A stretch of DNA of 64,000 nt from CAYYMH01 sp964472785. Lineage in GTDB: Bacteria; Zhuqueibacterota; Zhuqueibacteria; Thermofontimicrobiales; Thermofontimicrobiaceae. The DNA is taken from the NCBI GenBank assembly GCA_964472785.1, contig CAYYMH010000021.1, positions 1-64,000 of the forward strand, given 5' to 3'. The first letter of the stretch is position 1; every line of letters begins with the position of its first letter. Below the pieces are notes generated by a model. It made no database searches. It was not told the DNA's origin and saw only the letters and a program-made list of their open reading frames with translations. Position numbers and translations under genes: made by a program. Below, piece by piece: positions 33,408-42,433 of this stretch.

Positions 33408-35870
33408 ATGAAGAGAATAATTCATGTTTTCGGTTTTGTTTTTGTTTTGGGTATCCTGTCGCCGGTCTCGCCGCAAATGATTGCCAACATCACCGAGGAT
33501 GTAACCACCGAATTCGGAACCTATCATCCGCTCGTTTTAGAATTCACGCCCAATGTGCCGATGTATTCGGTATCCGCTGATTTCAGTAATGTGACCAATT
33601 ATTGGCAATTCGATCATCTGTTCAATGCCGAGGATTCGGCGTTGCTGTACCAGAATCATTTTGTGGTCAAGAAAAGTTGTTACAAACAGCTCTTCGATAT
33701 TTACAATGCGTGCACCTGGGACGGTACGCCATTGTTCGTGACCACGGATGCGGTGCTGCACACGTATCATGTTTTGTTTGATCATTTGTTAGCGGAAATT
33801 GAACAGACCCAGTTTGCCGCAGAATTGGAGGATATGACCGACGCGCTGATTGCTGAAACAGCGAATGTGTTAGAAAGCACGGAGTCAGCAGATACACAGG
33901 AAGCGATGTTGCGTAATCTGGCATTCTTTTACGTGGCAAAAAAACTGATGGATGAAAATACGCTGATCCCTGATTCGGTTGCGGACATGGTGAATGCTGA
34001 AATCAATCTGATCGAAGATCATGAGGGATATCAATATTCTCCGATTCTGGGGAATTTCAGCGCGCTGGATTACAGTCAGTTCAAATTGCGCGGACACTAC
34101 ACGCAAAACGACACGCTGAAGGCATATTTCAAAGCAATGATGTGGTACGGCTGGACGATTTTCACCATGGAACCGGAAAAATTTCCGGACTTGGCTGCAC
34201 GGCACACGCTTCAGGCGTTAATGATGGTGCAGATGGTGTATTCCCTGGAAACGAATGGGGTGCAACTGCTGGATATCTGGGATAAAATTTATGACACCAC
34301 GGTGTTCTTTGTCGGCAAAACCGACGATCCCAATATTCGGCATTACAAGCAAATCGGCGAGCAGGTGTATGGCGCCAATTTTCTTGATTTACCCCCGGAC
34401 AGTCTGGCAAATGCCGCGCTCTTAAGCCAGTTAATGACCGAGGCGCAGAAACTACCCGAGCCGAAAATCCCCAACTGGATCTATGGTACGTTTGTGACTT
34501 ACAAAGGATTCCGGTTTATGGGACAGCGGTTTATTCCGGATTCCTATCTGTTCGCTCATCTGATTAGACCGTTTGTCGATCAGCGCACTATGCCAATGGG
34601 ATTGGACGTGATGACCGTGCTGGGATCGGACCGGGCGTACACCATTGCGGATTCTGTTTACCACCAAACCGGTTACGCAGGATATGCGGCAAAGATTTCC
34701 GAATTCAAGACGGAATTCCAATCCTATCCGGCACAGCAGTGGGCAGAAAATATTTACTGGAACTGGCTCTACTGTCTGATGCCGCTGCTTTATCAGAAGG
34801 GAGAGGGCTATCCCTATTTTATGCAGACGCTTGCCTGGCAGGATAAGGAGCTTCTCACCGCGCTGGCGTCGTGGGCTGAACTGCGGCACGATACTATTCT
34901 ATACGCAAAGCAAAGCTCGACCCCTTGGGGTACGACACCTGATCCGCCAAAAAATTATGTGGAACCCAATCCGCATCTTTACGGACGGTTACTCAGTCTG
35001 GTGCGTTACACGCGAGACGGTTTGAATGCAGAAAGTTTGTTATTGCCGCCGTTTGATGAGAAAATTGATTTGTTCGAAGATTTGCTGGAATTCCTGCTGC
35101 ATATTTCGATCAAAGAATTGGAGAATGAGCCGCTTACCATGGACGAATCGGATAATATTTACTGCTTCGGTAAAGTGATGATGCATCTGGTGTCGGATTC
35201 AGTCGATCCGAATGATAGCTGGAATTACAATGCGGATGATATGGCAGTTGTCGCAGATGTGCATACGGATTCGAAGAAGGATTTGTGCCTGGAGGAAGGC
35301 GTGGGCTATCCGTTGGAAATTTTTGTGATTGTGAATGAAAGCGGCAATATTCATTTAACCCGCGGCGCGATCTTTTCCTATTATGAATTTACCCAGCCCA
35401 TTGCAGAACGTTTGTCCGATGAGGAATGGCGGGACATGTTAGTCAATCAAACAGCGCCGGACCTGCCAACGTGGTTTGATAGTTTCATGAATCCGAAAGA
35501 GGAGCATCCGGGATTTGATCCGATGATTCCGGGTAATCTGTTTCATGGAAATTTTACAGACGTTGAGTTTGATGAACAGGAAAGTGTGCCTGAAAAAACT
35601 TGTCTGTTAAAAAATTACCCCAATCCTTTTAATTCGATGACAACTATCCAGTACCGATTGTCGTCTAATAGTTATGTAACCTTTGAGATTTATAATGTGT
35701 TGGGGCAAAAAATCGTCACGCTCGAAATGGGGAAAATGGCAGAGGGTAAGCACCAATTTCAATGGGACGGAACTAATGATCCCGGAAATGAATTGCCCAG
35801 CGGAATCTACCTCTGCAAAATTGTCACGGATGATTTTTTACATATTCAAAAGATGTATTTGATTCGATGA
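33408..35870 (+). CDS. Secreted DUF3160 protein with T9SS sorting domain
   Basis: 820 residues. Signal peptide 1-22. Residues about 60-700 match DUF3160: PLFVTTDAVLHTYHVLFDHLL, then LRGHYTQNDTLKAYFKAMMWYG, and YCLMPLLY. The C-terminal 85 residues are a T9SS type-A domain: LLKNYPNPFNSMTTIQYRL, FEIYNVLGQKIVTL, GIYLCKIVTDD. Such domains direct export across the outer membrane and anchoring or release at the surface. DUF3160 has no assigned activity. GAGGAGG upstream of the ATG is a strong ribosome site. The stop codon TGA overlaps the target duplication of the mobile element that follows, so the insertion hit exactly at the end of the gene. Confidence 0.88.
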   Translation: MKRIIHVFGFVFVLGILSPVSPQMIANITEDVTTEFGTYHPLVLEFTPNVPMYSVSADFSNVTNYWQFDHLFNAEDSALLYQNHFVVKKSCYKQLFDIYNACTWDGTPLFVTTDAVLHTYHVLFDHLLAEIEQTQFAAELEDMTDALIAETANVLESTESADTQEAMLRNLAFFYVAKKLMDENTLIPDSVADMVNAEINLIEDHEGYQYSPILGNFSALDYSQFKLRGHYTQNDTLKAYFKAMMWYGWTIFTMEPEKFPDLAARHTLQALMMVQMVYSLETNGVQLLDIWDKIYDTTVFFVGKTDDPNIRHYKQIGEQVYGANFLDLPPDSLANAALLSQLMTEAQKLPEPKIPNWIYGTFVTYKGFRFMGQRFIPDSYLFAHLIRPFVDQRTMPMGLDVMTVLGSDRAYTIADSVYHQTGYAGYAAKISEFKTEFQSYPAQQWAENIYWNWLYCLMPLLYQKGEGYPYFMQTLAWQDKELLTALASWAELRHDTILYAKQSSTPWGTTPDPPKNYVEPNPHLYGRLLSLVRYTRDGLNAESLLLPPFDEKIDLFEDLLEFLLHISIKELENEPLTMDESDNIYCFGKVMMHLVSDSVDPNDSWNYNADDMAVVADVHTDSKKDLCLEEGVGYPLEIFVIVNESGNIHLTRGAIFSYYEFTQPIAERLSDEEWRDMLVNQTAPDLPTWFDSFMNPKEEHPGFDPMIPGNLFHGNFTDVEFDEQESVPEKTCLLKNYPNPFNSMTTIQYRLSSNSYVTFEIYNVLGQKIVTLEMGKMAEGKHQFQWDGTNDPGNELPSGIYLCKIVTDDFLHIQKMYLIR

Positions 35871-35877
35871 AATGAAG

Positions 35878-36100
35878 GGGAGCAATTCCATAAAATTGGT
35901 AAACCGTTGAAACGGTTTCTCATATCCAGTTTTTTAACAACTCCACCCCGATGAATCGGGGTGATCGTTCAACAAAAAAGTGAATGAACACCCAGATTTA
36001 TCTGGGTGATAACAGATGAAAAAATAATTGATTAACTGCTTCAGCAGTTTACATTTTTCTTACTCATATCCCAAAATACCAACTTTTCGGAATTGCACCC
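35878..36100. mobile_element. 223-bp MITE-like element with 8-bp target duplication
   Basis: Ends GGGAGCAATTCC and GGAATTGCACCC, part of imperfect terminal repeats of about 23 bp. Flanked by AAATGAAG on both sides (35870-35877 and 36101-36108). Inside are four near-loopless hairpins in a row: AAACCGTT..AACGGTTT, CACCCCGAT..ATCGGGGTG, CACCCAGAT..ATCTGGGTG and AACTGCT..AGCAGTT. Non-coding. It sits between a plus-strand stop and a minus-strand stop and could serve as terminator for both. Confidence 0.8.
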
Positions 36101-36136
36101 AAATGAAGATAGTTTGGCAGGATAACAGGATGAATA

Positions 36137-36544
36137 TCAAACCAGGTAACTTCTTGATAAGCTAATAAGAAGAATAAATAAAATAGCAAACGATAAAATG
36201 ATAATTATCTTGATAATCAGATTTTGGCTGTGCCACGTTTCATTGAATTTAAAGATGATGACTCGTATTTTTATTTCAGCCCAATCCATACAGCGGGCCA
36301 CGATAAGCGATTCACCAGCGATAATGCCGGCGCCGATAATGATGATTAACCACCCGGAACCCGGAATGAGCCAGAAGAACATACCGATAAAAATAACAAT
36401 GATTCCGGAAAAAATACGAAAGAATTTTTTCAGCCGAAAGCGGTTACTTCGTTTTTTTCGGAGTCGCCAGTATCGAACCTGAAATCTGTTCCCTGGCTCA
36501 CTCGCTAAAAGCTCTTTCCAATTTTTCTTTAATTTTTCAAACAT
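36137..36544 (-). CDS. Small membrane protein with PGPGW-like motif
   Basis: 135 residues. A basic N-terminus (KKNWKELL, RKKRSNRFRLKKF) precedes two close hydrophobic segments joined by FWLIPGSGWLIIIIG, which resembles the motif of the PGPGW transmembrane family; a third helix (IIKIIIILSFAILFILLI) is at the C-terminus. Function unknown. It lies downstream of radC on the same strand with a 31-nt gap, so it may be the last gene of that transcript. Confidence 0.65.
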   Translation of the reverse strand: MFEKLKKNWKELLASEPGNRFQVRYWRLRKKRSNRFRLKKFFRIFSGIIVIFIGMFFWLIPGSGWLIIIIGAGIIAGESLIVARCMDWAEIKIRVIIFKFNETWHSQNLIIKIIIILSFAILFILLISLSRSYLV

Positions 36545-36575
36545 GTGGGTGCATTACAAATTTTGAAATTCAGCA

Positions 36576-37265
36576 TCATATTAATCCTTGCTCGGCAAAA
36601 CTATAATACTGATTGTTGCCGATAATAATATGATCAAACGGCTTAATCCCAACTAATTTACAAGCGTTCACTAATCGTTGCGTGATATGTTTATCTTCGC
36701 TGCTCGGATTCGGATCGCCACTGGGATGGTTATGCACAAAGATGATCCCGGCAGCCGATTGATTCAGCGCTTCTTTGATAATTTCACGAGTATTCACCAG
36801 ACTTTCGGCAAGACTTCCCTCGAAAAGCGTGCGCTCTAAAATCAGATTGTTACGTGAGTTCAGCAGGATAATTTTGAATTCCTCGCGGGTCAGATCGCGC
36901 ATGTACGGACCGACTAATTGGAATACATCGTCACAGGATTCGATTTTCTCTTTAATCTTGACATCTTCCGCAACCATCCGTTTTCCTAATTCCAGCGCTG
37001 CTTTGATCTGCGCTGCTTTTGCCGGACCGATGCCGTCGATTTCGCATAACTCACTCACTGATTTTGAATTCAGACCACGGAAGCCGCCAAATTGTTTGAG
37101 CAATTTCCGGGCGAGATCGATTGCCGTGTCTTTTATCCCGCCAACGCGAAGCAGGATTGCTAAAAGTTCCGCATCCTGCAATTTATCAGCCCCGTATTTG
37201 ATTAGCCGCTCCCGCGGTCTTTCCTGCTCGGGCCAATCTTTTATCGTATAAGTGATTTTTTCCAT
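36576..37265 (-). CDS. radC: RadC-family JAB-domain protein
   Basis: 229 residues from the ATG at 37265, which overlaps the upstream stop by one base (TGATG), so translation is coupled. N-terminal helix-hairpin-helix region (LCEIDGIGPAKAAQIKAALELG) followed by a MPN/JAB domain with the metal motif HNHPSGDPNPSSED. RadC proteins were once linked to repair of stalled forks, but the activity is unproven; the metal motif suggests a hydrolase. A TTG one codon earlier is in frame but unneeded. Confidence 0.93.
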   Translation of the reverse strand: MEKITYTIKDWPEQERPRERLIKYGADKLQDAELLAILLRVGGIKDTAIDLARKLLKQFGGFRGLNSKSVSELCEIDGIGPAKAAQIKAALELGKRMVAEDVKIKEKIESCDDVFQLVGPYMRDLTREEFKIILLNSRNNLILERTLFEGSLAESLVNTREIIKEALNQSAAGIIFVHNHPSGDPNPSSEDKHITQRLVNACKLVGIKPFDHIIIGNNQYYSFAEQGLI

Positions 37266-37744
37266 CAAACCGCTTTTTTCTTGTTAAATATTGAAACACC
37301 GATAATGCCGCCCAATAGGGCAAAAATACAATAGATAATTAGAGACATGATCAAGCCAATAATGATTAAAGACATAGTAGATTGTTCCTCGCTCAACTTA
37401 TATAATGCATCTTCAAGTTCAGGAGGAAACTCTTCGGAATATTGCATCATTTTATTAATCTGTTGTTGCAGGTTGGTACCGATAACTGAGCTGAGTATCG
37501 AACCGATGATCGCACCAAAGGCTCCTGCCATTAAACCAATCACCATGCCGTCATTATAAGTCAGTTGGACATTTTCCATCTGCTGTAGGTTTTTGTTGTA
37601 AAAATAAACCGCTAAAAACCCTCCGAAAATAACACCGGCACAACAAAAACAATTGACAAAATTGAGCCCTGGAACAGTAGAGATAATCGCAATCGTAATT
37701 CCGCCAAAAAGAGCGGGACGAATTTTGTCTGGTTTTTCTTGCAT
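37265..37744 (-). CDS. Glycine-rich membrane protein, unknown
   Basis: 159 residues with four hydrophobic segments (ALFGGITIAIISTVPG, FCCAGVIFGGFLAVYF, VIGLMAGAFGAIIGSIL, LIIIGLIMSLIIYCIFALLG) and a soluble loop of about 35 residues between the third and fourth. The VNCFCCAG cysteine cluster at residues 30-37 is notable. I do not recognise a named family with confidence. GGAGAAT lies upstream of the ATG; the stop overlaps the start of radC. Confidence 0.6.
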   Translation of the reverse strand: MQEKPDKIRPALFGGITIAIISTVPGLNFVNCFCCAGVIFGGFLAVYFYNKNLQQMENVQLTYNDGMVIGLMAGAFGAIIGSILSSVIGTNLQQQINKMMQYSEEFPPELEDALYKLSEEQSTMSLIIIGLIMSLIIYCIFALLGGIIGVSIFNKKKAV

Positions 37745-37759
37745 AATGATTCTCCGATT

Positions 37760-38254
37760 TTATGAAGTTTGCATTTTACGTTTTGCTAATGATAAAATTC
37801 CCGGCAGCACAAAAAACGGCGTCGCCGCGCCCAAAATCAATCCGGTGATCAGCCTCGTGGTGAAGGTATTTTCAGCGATTTGAGCAAAACGGATTGAGAT
37901 ATCAATGGCAATTGGAATTGCGGCGATGATAAGCATCTTGGTTTCAGGAATCCAATTTTTATCGAATTTTATTATAAAGGGATAAATAGCCGTGCTCAGC
38001 AAAAACCCAAAATATAGACCAGTGCAACGTGAACAGACCGCGAATTGTTTTCCGAAAATGAAAAAAGACCGCTCCGGAATTTGATGGCAGATTTTTGAAA
38101 AGAAAAAATAGCTCAAACCGGCACCAAACTTGTAATTGAAGTGAGCTAAAATGGGAGTCATGACAATCATCAGGCACCATGTCGCGACTGCACTTAAAAA
38201 TAGAAAATAGAGTTTTTTCCGGGCATCAATTTGTGATTCTTGATTTAATTCCAT
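37760..38254 (-). CDS. DUF2085 membrane protein
   Basis: 164 residues, four to five hydrophobic segments. The DUF2085 signature is clear: KICHQIPERSFFIFGKQF followed by VCSRCTGLYFGF, with His and Cys residues in conserved places that could bind metal or haem. Family function unknown. Between the permease gene (10 nt upstream) and the small membrane protein gene (15 nt downstream), so all are probably co-transcribed with radC. Confidence 0.85.
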   Translation of the reverse strand: MELNQESQIDARKKLYFLFLSAVATWCLMIVMTPILAHFNYKFGAGLSYFFFSKICHQIPERSFFIFGKQFAVCSRCTGLYFGFLLSTAIYPFIIKFDKNWIPETKMLIIAAIPIAIDISIRFAQIAENTFTTRLITGLILGAATPFFVLPGILSLAKRKMQTS

Positions 38255-38264
38255 TGTGTCATCA

Positions 38265-39668
38265 TTAGAATTTTTTATTAATCCAGGCTTTTAAATCGTA
38301 TCGGTAATAATAAATCAGCCCTGTGCATGTTAACAAGATTCCCAGTAAAGAAGGTAGCAACGCAGTAATGAGCGTTACCACCATAAACCAAACCTGAATG
38401 GCAAGCACCAATATCAACGTGAACGGATATCCCCACACTTTATAGGGGCGTGGCACGTCTGGATATTTGCGCCGTAAAACCCAGATCGCTGCGAAAGTAG
38501 AAACATTAAAAATCGAAGATGTAAACGAAAAGAAATCGATAATTGCCTCGTACATGTGTTCGGCAAAACCTGCTCCCAGTAGCAACACTGTTGCCCAGAC
38601 CGCCTGCACAACCAAGGCAGCGTTGGGCGTTTTGTGTTTCGGATGAATTTTAGAAAGCGATTTAATAAACAGTCCGTCGCGAGCCATGGCAAACCAGGTG
38701 CGGGCTTTGCATAAAATCTGTGCGCTTACATTACCAAACGTGTTTAACATGACAGCCAGCGAAATCATTACGCCGCCAGCAGTCCCGATCGCCATTCCGA
38801 CGGCATCCACTGCCACCCATTTGGAGGTTTGAATGGTTTCCATAGGCAGTTGAAAAATGTAAGCTGAATTTGCCGCAAGGTAAAGCAGCATAATTCCGGC
38901 TATGCCTAAAATGATGGACATCGGCAGATTTTTTCTCGGATTTCGCACCTCCTCGGCGACATAAGTTGCCCCCTCCCAGCCGCTGTAGGCAAAGAATCCG
39001 TAACGCATGGCTGCGCCAAATGCCAGCATCGTGGACCAGGTAAATTCTTTAGGCCAGAAATTAGTGGTGAAATGTGTTAAATCACCTAATTTGGAAAAGC
39101 AGATAAAAATCACACCACCGACTGCGATCAATTTCATAAAACCGAAAATATCCTGAATAATCCCGCTGAGGAAAACGCCAAAACAATTGACGGTCGTCAT
39201 CAACCAGATCACAATTAGGGCGATGACCACTTCCATTCCGCGTGAATATTGATCCCCGGTGATAATGATGTACAGCGCATTGGTGTATTCTGCGAAAACC
39301 AAAGCGACCGCAGCTATTGCGCCGGTTTCAGAGACAAAAAACATTGCCCAGCCGCGTAAAAATGTCCAAACCGGGGGATAAGCGGCTTTGAGATAGGCGT
39401 AAGGACCACCGGAACGCGGCATCATCGCGACTAATTCGGCGTAACAAAAAGCCCCAAGCAGCGTGGCGATTCCACCGACAATCCAGACGCCGTAAAACAA
39501 ACTGATGGATGCCACCAGCATCATGATGGGCATGGGAGTACGAAAAATACCGGACCCGATGATGCGATTGACAACAATGGAAAATGCCTCTTTGAGTCCG
39601 AGTTCGCGTTTGAGTTCAGTGTCTTCAGAAAAAATGTCGGTTTCGGAATGCTGCTGTGAAATGTTCAA
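38265..39668 (-). CDS. APC-superfamily amino acid permease
   Basis: 467 residues with 12 hydrophobic segments. The N-terminus has KEAFSIVVNRIIGSGIFRTP, the APC substrate-site helix 1, and later AFCYAELVAMMPRSGGPYAYL and AYSGWEGATYVAEEVRNPRKN, typical of the amino acid/polyamine/organocation family (LAT-like group). It probably exchanges or imports amino acids at the cytoplasmic membrane; the specific substrate is unclear. The start is a TTG at 39668 with AAGGA 8 nt upstream; an ATG nearby is out of frame. First gene of the run that ends with radC and the PGPGW-like protein. Confidence 0.88.
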   Translation of the reverse strand: MNISQQHSETDIFSEDTELKRELGLKEAFSIVVNRIIGSGIFRTPMPIMMLVASISLFYGVWIVGGIATLLGAFCYAELVAMMPRSGGPYAYLKAAYPPVWTFLRGWAMFFVSETGAIAAVALVFAEYTNALYIIITGDQYSRGMEVVIALIVIWLMTTVNCFGVFLSGIIQDIFGFMKLIAVGGVIFICFSKLGDLTHFTTNFWPKEFTWSTMLAFGAAMRYGFFAYSGWEGATYVAEEVRNPRKNLPMSIILGIAGIMLLYLAANSAYIFQLPMETIQTSKWVAVDAVGMAIGTAGGVMISLAVMLNTFGNVSAQILCKARTWFAMARDGLFIKSLSKIHPKHKTPNAALVVQAVWATVLLLGAGFAEHMYEAIIDFFSFTSSIFNVSTFAAIWVLRRKYPDVPRPYKVWGYPFTLILVLAIQVWFMVVTLITALLPSLLGILLTCTGLIYYYRYDLKAWINKKF

Positions 39669-39700
39669 ATTTTCATTCCTTTTGCTATATTTGGTTGAGG

Positions 39701-39737
39701 GTCAGAATTTAAATTGCTGCAATATAACAATTCTGAC
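39701..39737. other. Hairpin upstream of the permease gene
   Basis: GTCAGAATT (39701-39709) and AATTCTGAC (39729-39737) form a 9-bp stem about 35 nt upstream of the permease start and downstream of queF's stop. It could be an operator or a queF terminator; there is no T-run. Confidence 0.4.
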
Positions 39738-39792
39738 ATCGTGACGCAAGATTTTTTTTGAATATATTTGACCGGATTAAGAACACGAACAA

Positions 39793-40215
39793 CTATTTCT
39801 GGGGAGGATATGCTGCTTCAACTTTAATGCTGATTCCGCCACGCGGATTAAAATCCCCAAGCACAAGTAACTGCCGCGGCTCGCAGGCTCTCACAATATC
39901 ATCGAGAATTCGGTTGACCACTTCCTCATGAAACGTGTTGTGGTTGCGAAAGGAAAACAGATACAGTTTGAGCGATTTGCTTTCAATGCACTTTTTATCA
40001 GGAATGTACTTAATGGTAATCTTCCCGAAATCCGGCTGATTCGTGATGGGACAACGAGCAGTAAACTCCGGACACTCAAACGTAATCCAGTAATCCCGCT
40101 CAGCGTACTGATTCTTAAAAGCTTCCAGTTTTGCGTCATCCGGGGATTCCGGGTATTTGGTTTCGCTGGATTTTAGGATGGTGAGGTTTTTGTTATTTTT
40201 GTTATTTAATGGCAT
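39793..40215 (-). CDS. queF: NADPH-dependent 7-cyano-7-deazaguanine (preQ0) reductase
   Basis: 140 residues, the size of the unimodular (YkvM-type) QueF. It reduces the nitrile of preQ0 to the amine preQ1 in queuosine synthesis. The active-site stretch FTARCPITNQPDFG has the catalytic Cys55 and Asp62, and the QueF motif with the substrate-binding Glu is ESKSLKLYLFSFRN. AAGGAAA lies before the ATG at 40215. No other queuosine gene is in the window, and I see no preQ1 riboswitch upstream. Confidence 0.95.
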   Translation of the reverse strand: MPLNNKNNKNLTILKSSETKYPESPDDAKLEAFKNQYAERDYWITFECPEFTARCPITNQPDFGKITIKYIPDKKCIESKSLKLYLFSFRNHNTFHEEVVNRILDDIVRACEPRQLLVLGDFNPRGGISIKVEAAYPPQK

Positions 40216-40432
40216 TTCGATTTCCTTTTAAATTGAATTTACAAAAAATAAGGTATAATTTTTGTAGAGGAAATAAATTTGTAAGATAGAGTTAAATATA
40301 TCATAAGCTCTTTGCAAAATCAAGTATTTTTTAATTTATGACTGAAACACATGCAATTAATTTTGATGGACACATTATCATTCACTGGAAGAGATAAAGT
40401 CAACCTTATTATTATAAATTTTGGAGAACAAA

Positions 40433-42316
40433 ATGATGAATAAAAAAACAACGCGACGAAAATTTTTGAAGCAAACAGTCATTGGCAGCGGAGCGGTGCT
40501 TACAGGTCTTCACTTTCGCAATTCAAATTTATTTTCTCGTTCCTCTAAAGGAATAAATGGCAAACTAAACTTTGTCTTCATCATTACCGACGAAGAACGA
40601 TCGACCCAACATTTTCCGGAAAATTGGGAGGAAAATAATCTGCCCAATTTGACGAGACTTAAAAATCATGGATTGACATTTAATAATGCATTTTGTAATA
40701 CGTGTATGTGTTCTCCAAGCCGAGCGACTCTCTTCACAGGTCTTTACCCGGCACAACACGGTGTTGCCGGCACGCTTCCTGATACAGAAGGGAGTAGCGA
40801 GAATTTACAGGAAACAATATTAGACCCCAACTTGCCAAATTTGGCACAATTGCTTCGGACAGCAGGATATCAGGTTTATTACAAAGGAAAATGGCATATG
40901 AGTTCTCCTGATGGAGATAAATGGAAGGCTGAAGATTTACAAAAATACGGGCTTGAGGGTTGGGATCCACCGGATGCAGGAGAAGATGTCGCGCCGGAAA
41001 ATTATGGCGCAGGCCTCGCCAACCATGACTCCCGTTTTACGGCCGATGCAGTTGAATTTTTGCAGCAGATTAACAATGATCAACCTTTTGCATTATTTGT
41101 TTCTTTGGTAAATCCCCACGACGTGGCTGCTTATCCGAATAATTTTTCAAGTGATTTTGATAGTTCTTGGTTAGATGAGGACATTGGGTTACCGCCTACA
41201 GTTTTCGAGAACCTTGAAAATAATTTAAAACCTAAGGCTCAAGCAGAACTATTAAATAAACTTGATGTCGCTTTGGGTCGCCTCACAACTGTGGCAAAAA
41301 AGAAAAATTATGTCAACTTTTATGGAAATTTGTTAAAACATGTGGACGAGCAAATTGGTCAAATTCTCGATGCTATCGAATCCCAGCGTCAAGATGGAAC
41401 CACTTTGGCTGATAATACAATCATTTTTAGAATGGCAGATCACGGAGAAATGGGGCTCTCCCATGGAGGTCTCAGACAAAAAATGTTTGTCGCCTACGAA
41501 GAGGCCATTCGCGTTCCAATTATTATTTCCAATCCAAAACTTTTCCCTGAAGCACAAACATCAGATGAATTGATATCGCTCATCGATATTTTGCCCACAG
41601 TGGCGACTTTAGCACAAGTCCCCAATATGGGAAGTTATGATTTTCGCGGAGTCGATTTTTCACCTATTATAAGTGATTCGGCTAATAACTCTTTACAAAA
41701 TGATATTTTATTCACATTTGATGATATACGCGCAGGCACGCCTGGCATTAAACAGTTAGTAAATCCGCCCAATCGGATCTATTGTATTCGTGAAAAAAAC
41801 TGGAAATTTGTCAAGTACTATGATATTGAAAACAATGTGGCACCAGAATACGAGATGTACGACCTGGAAAATGATCCGAATGAAAGCGAAAACTTAGCGC
41901 ATCCGAACCATCAACTTTACAATGATCCGGCAGTAGTTTCGGAACGAAATCGGTTGGCAAATAAGCTTGAATTGCGTATTTCAGAAAAATTAAAACCTCT
42001 AAACACAAATGCTGAAGAACAGTCCTTGACCCAACCGACAAACTATTTGATGTTGAAAAATTATCCAAATCCATTCAACAATAAAACCAGGCTTGAATTC
42101 CAATTAAAAAACACAGCTGAGATACGATTACAAATTCTGAACTTACATGGTCAAGTCGTTAGGAAATTGAAACAAGGAGTTCTTTCCGGCAATCAAACCG
42201 TTTTCTGGGACGGAAGAGCTGATAGCGGACAAATCGTCGCAAGCGGCATTTATTTCGCTCATCTTCATTTGAACGGAAAATTGGCCGCCGTCGCCAAACT
42301 GAATTTTCTGAAATAA
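40433..42316 (+). CDS. Sulfatase with Tat leader and T9SS sorting domain
   Basis: 627 residues from the ATG at 40433, which has GGAG 7 nt upstream; a TTG at 40421 is in frame but is part of that site. The leader TTRRKFLKQTVIGSGAVL is Tat-like. Sulfatase domain about 45-520: metal residues in FIITDEERS, the formylglycine site CSPSRATLFTG (Cys93), KGKWHM, and ADHGEMGLSHGG. The C-terminal 85 residues are a T9SS domain (LKNYPNPFNNKTRLEFQL, GIYFAHLHL). It should cleave sulfate esters outside the cell, after Cys93 is oxidised to formylglycine; no maturase is in the window. Having both a Tat leader and a T9SS domain means a folded protein would have to pass the inner membrane first. Confidence 0.9.
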   Translation: MMNKKTTRRKFLKQTVIGSGAVLTGLHFRNSNLFSRSSKGINGKLNFVFIITDEERSTQHFPENWEENNLPNLTRLKNHGLTFNNAFCNTCMCSPSRATLFTGLYPAQHGVAGTLPDTEGSSENLQETILDPNLPNLAQLLRTAGYQVYYKGKWHMSSPDGDKWKAEDLQKYGLEGWDPPDAGEDVAPENYGAGLANHDSRFTADAVEFLQQINNDQPFALFVSLVNPHDVAAYPNNFSSDFDSSWLDEDIGLPPTVFENLENNLKPKAQAELLNKLDVALGRLTTVAKKKNYVNFYGNLLKHVDEQIGQILDAIESQRQDGTTLADNTIIFRMADHGEMGLSHGGLRQKMFVAYEEAIRVPIIISNPKLFPEAQTSDELISLIDILPTVATLAQVPNMGSYDFRGVDFSPIISDSANNSLQNDILFTFDDIRAGTPGIKQLVNPPNRIYCIREKNWKFVKYYDIENNVAPEYEMYDLENDPNESENLAHPNHQLYNDPAVVSERNRLANKLELRISEKLKPLNTNAEEQSLTQPTNYLMLKNYPNPFNNKTRLEFQLKNTAEIRLQILNLHGQVVRKLKQGVLSGNQTVFWDGRADSGQIVASGIYFAHLHLNGKLAAVAKLNFLK

Positions 42317-42433
42317 ACAACAGGATTTCGAATTTTTTTAATCGCCTGTATTCAATTGTATTTTAATGTTCATTAATTCACTAAGTCTGATGTGTTTGAA
42401 AGCGATGAATATTCGCGCGGACAATTTTGTGCA

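Noticed and set aside
34452..34889. 145-codon minus-strand frame in the DUF3160 gene
   Set aside because: Low-complexity basic product, no start context; shadow of the real gene.
40216..40432. preQ1 riboswitch before queF
   Set aside because: I looked for the short pseudoknot with its A-rich tail on the minus strand and saw no matching stem; only AT-rich sequence.
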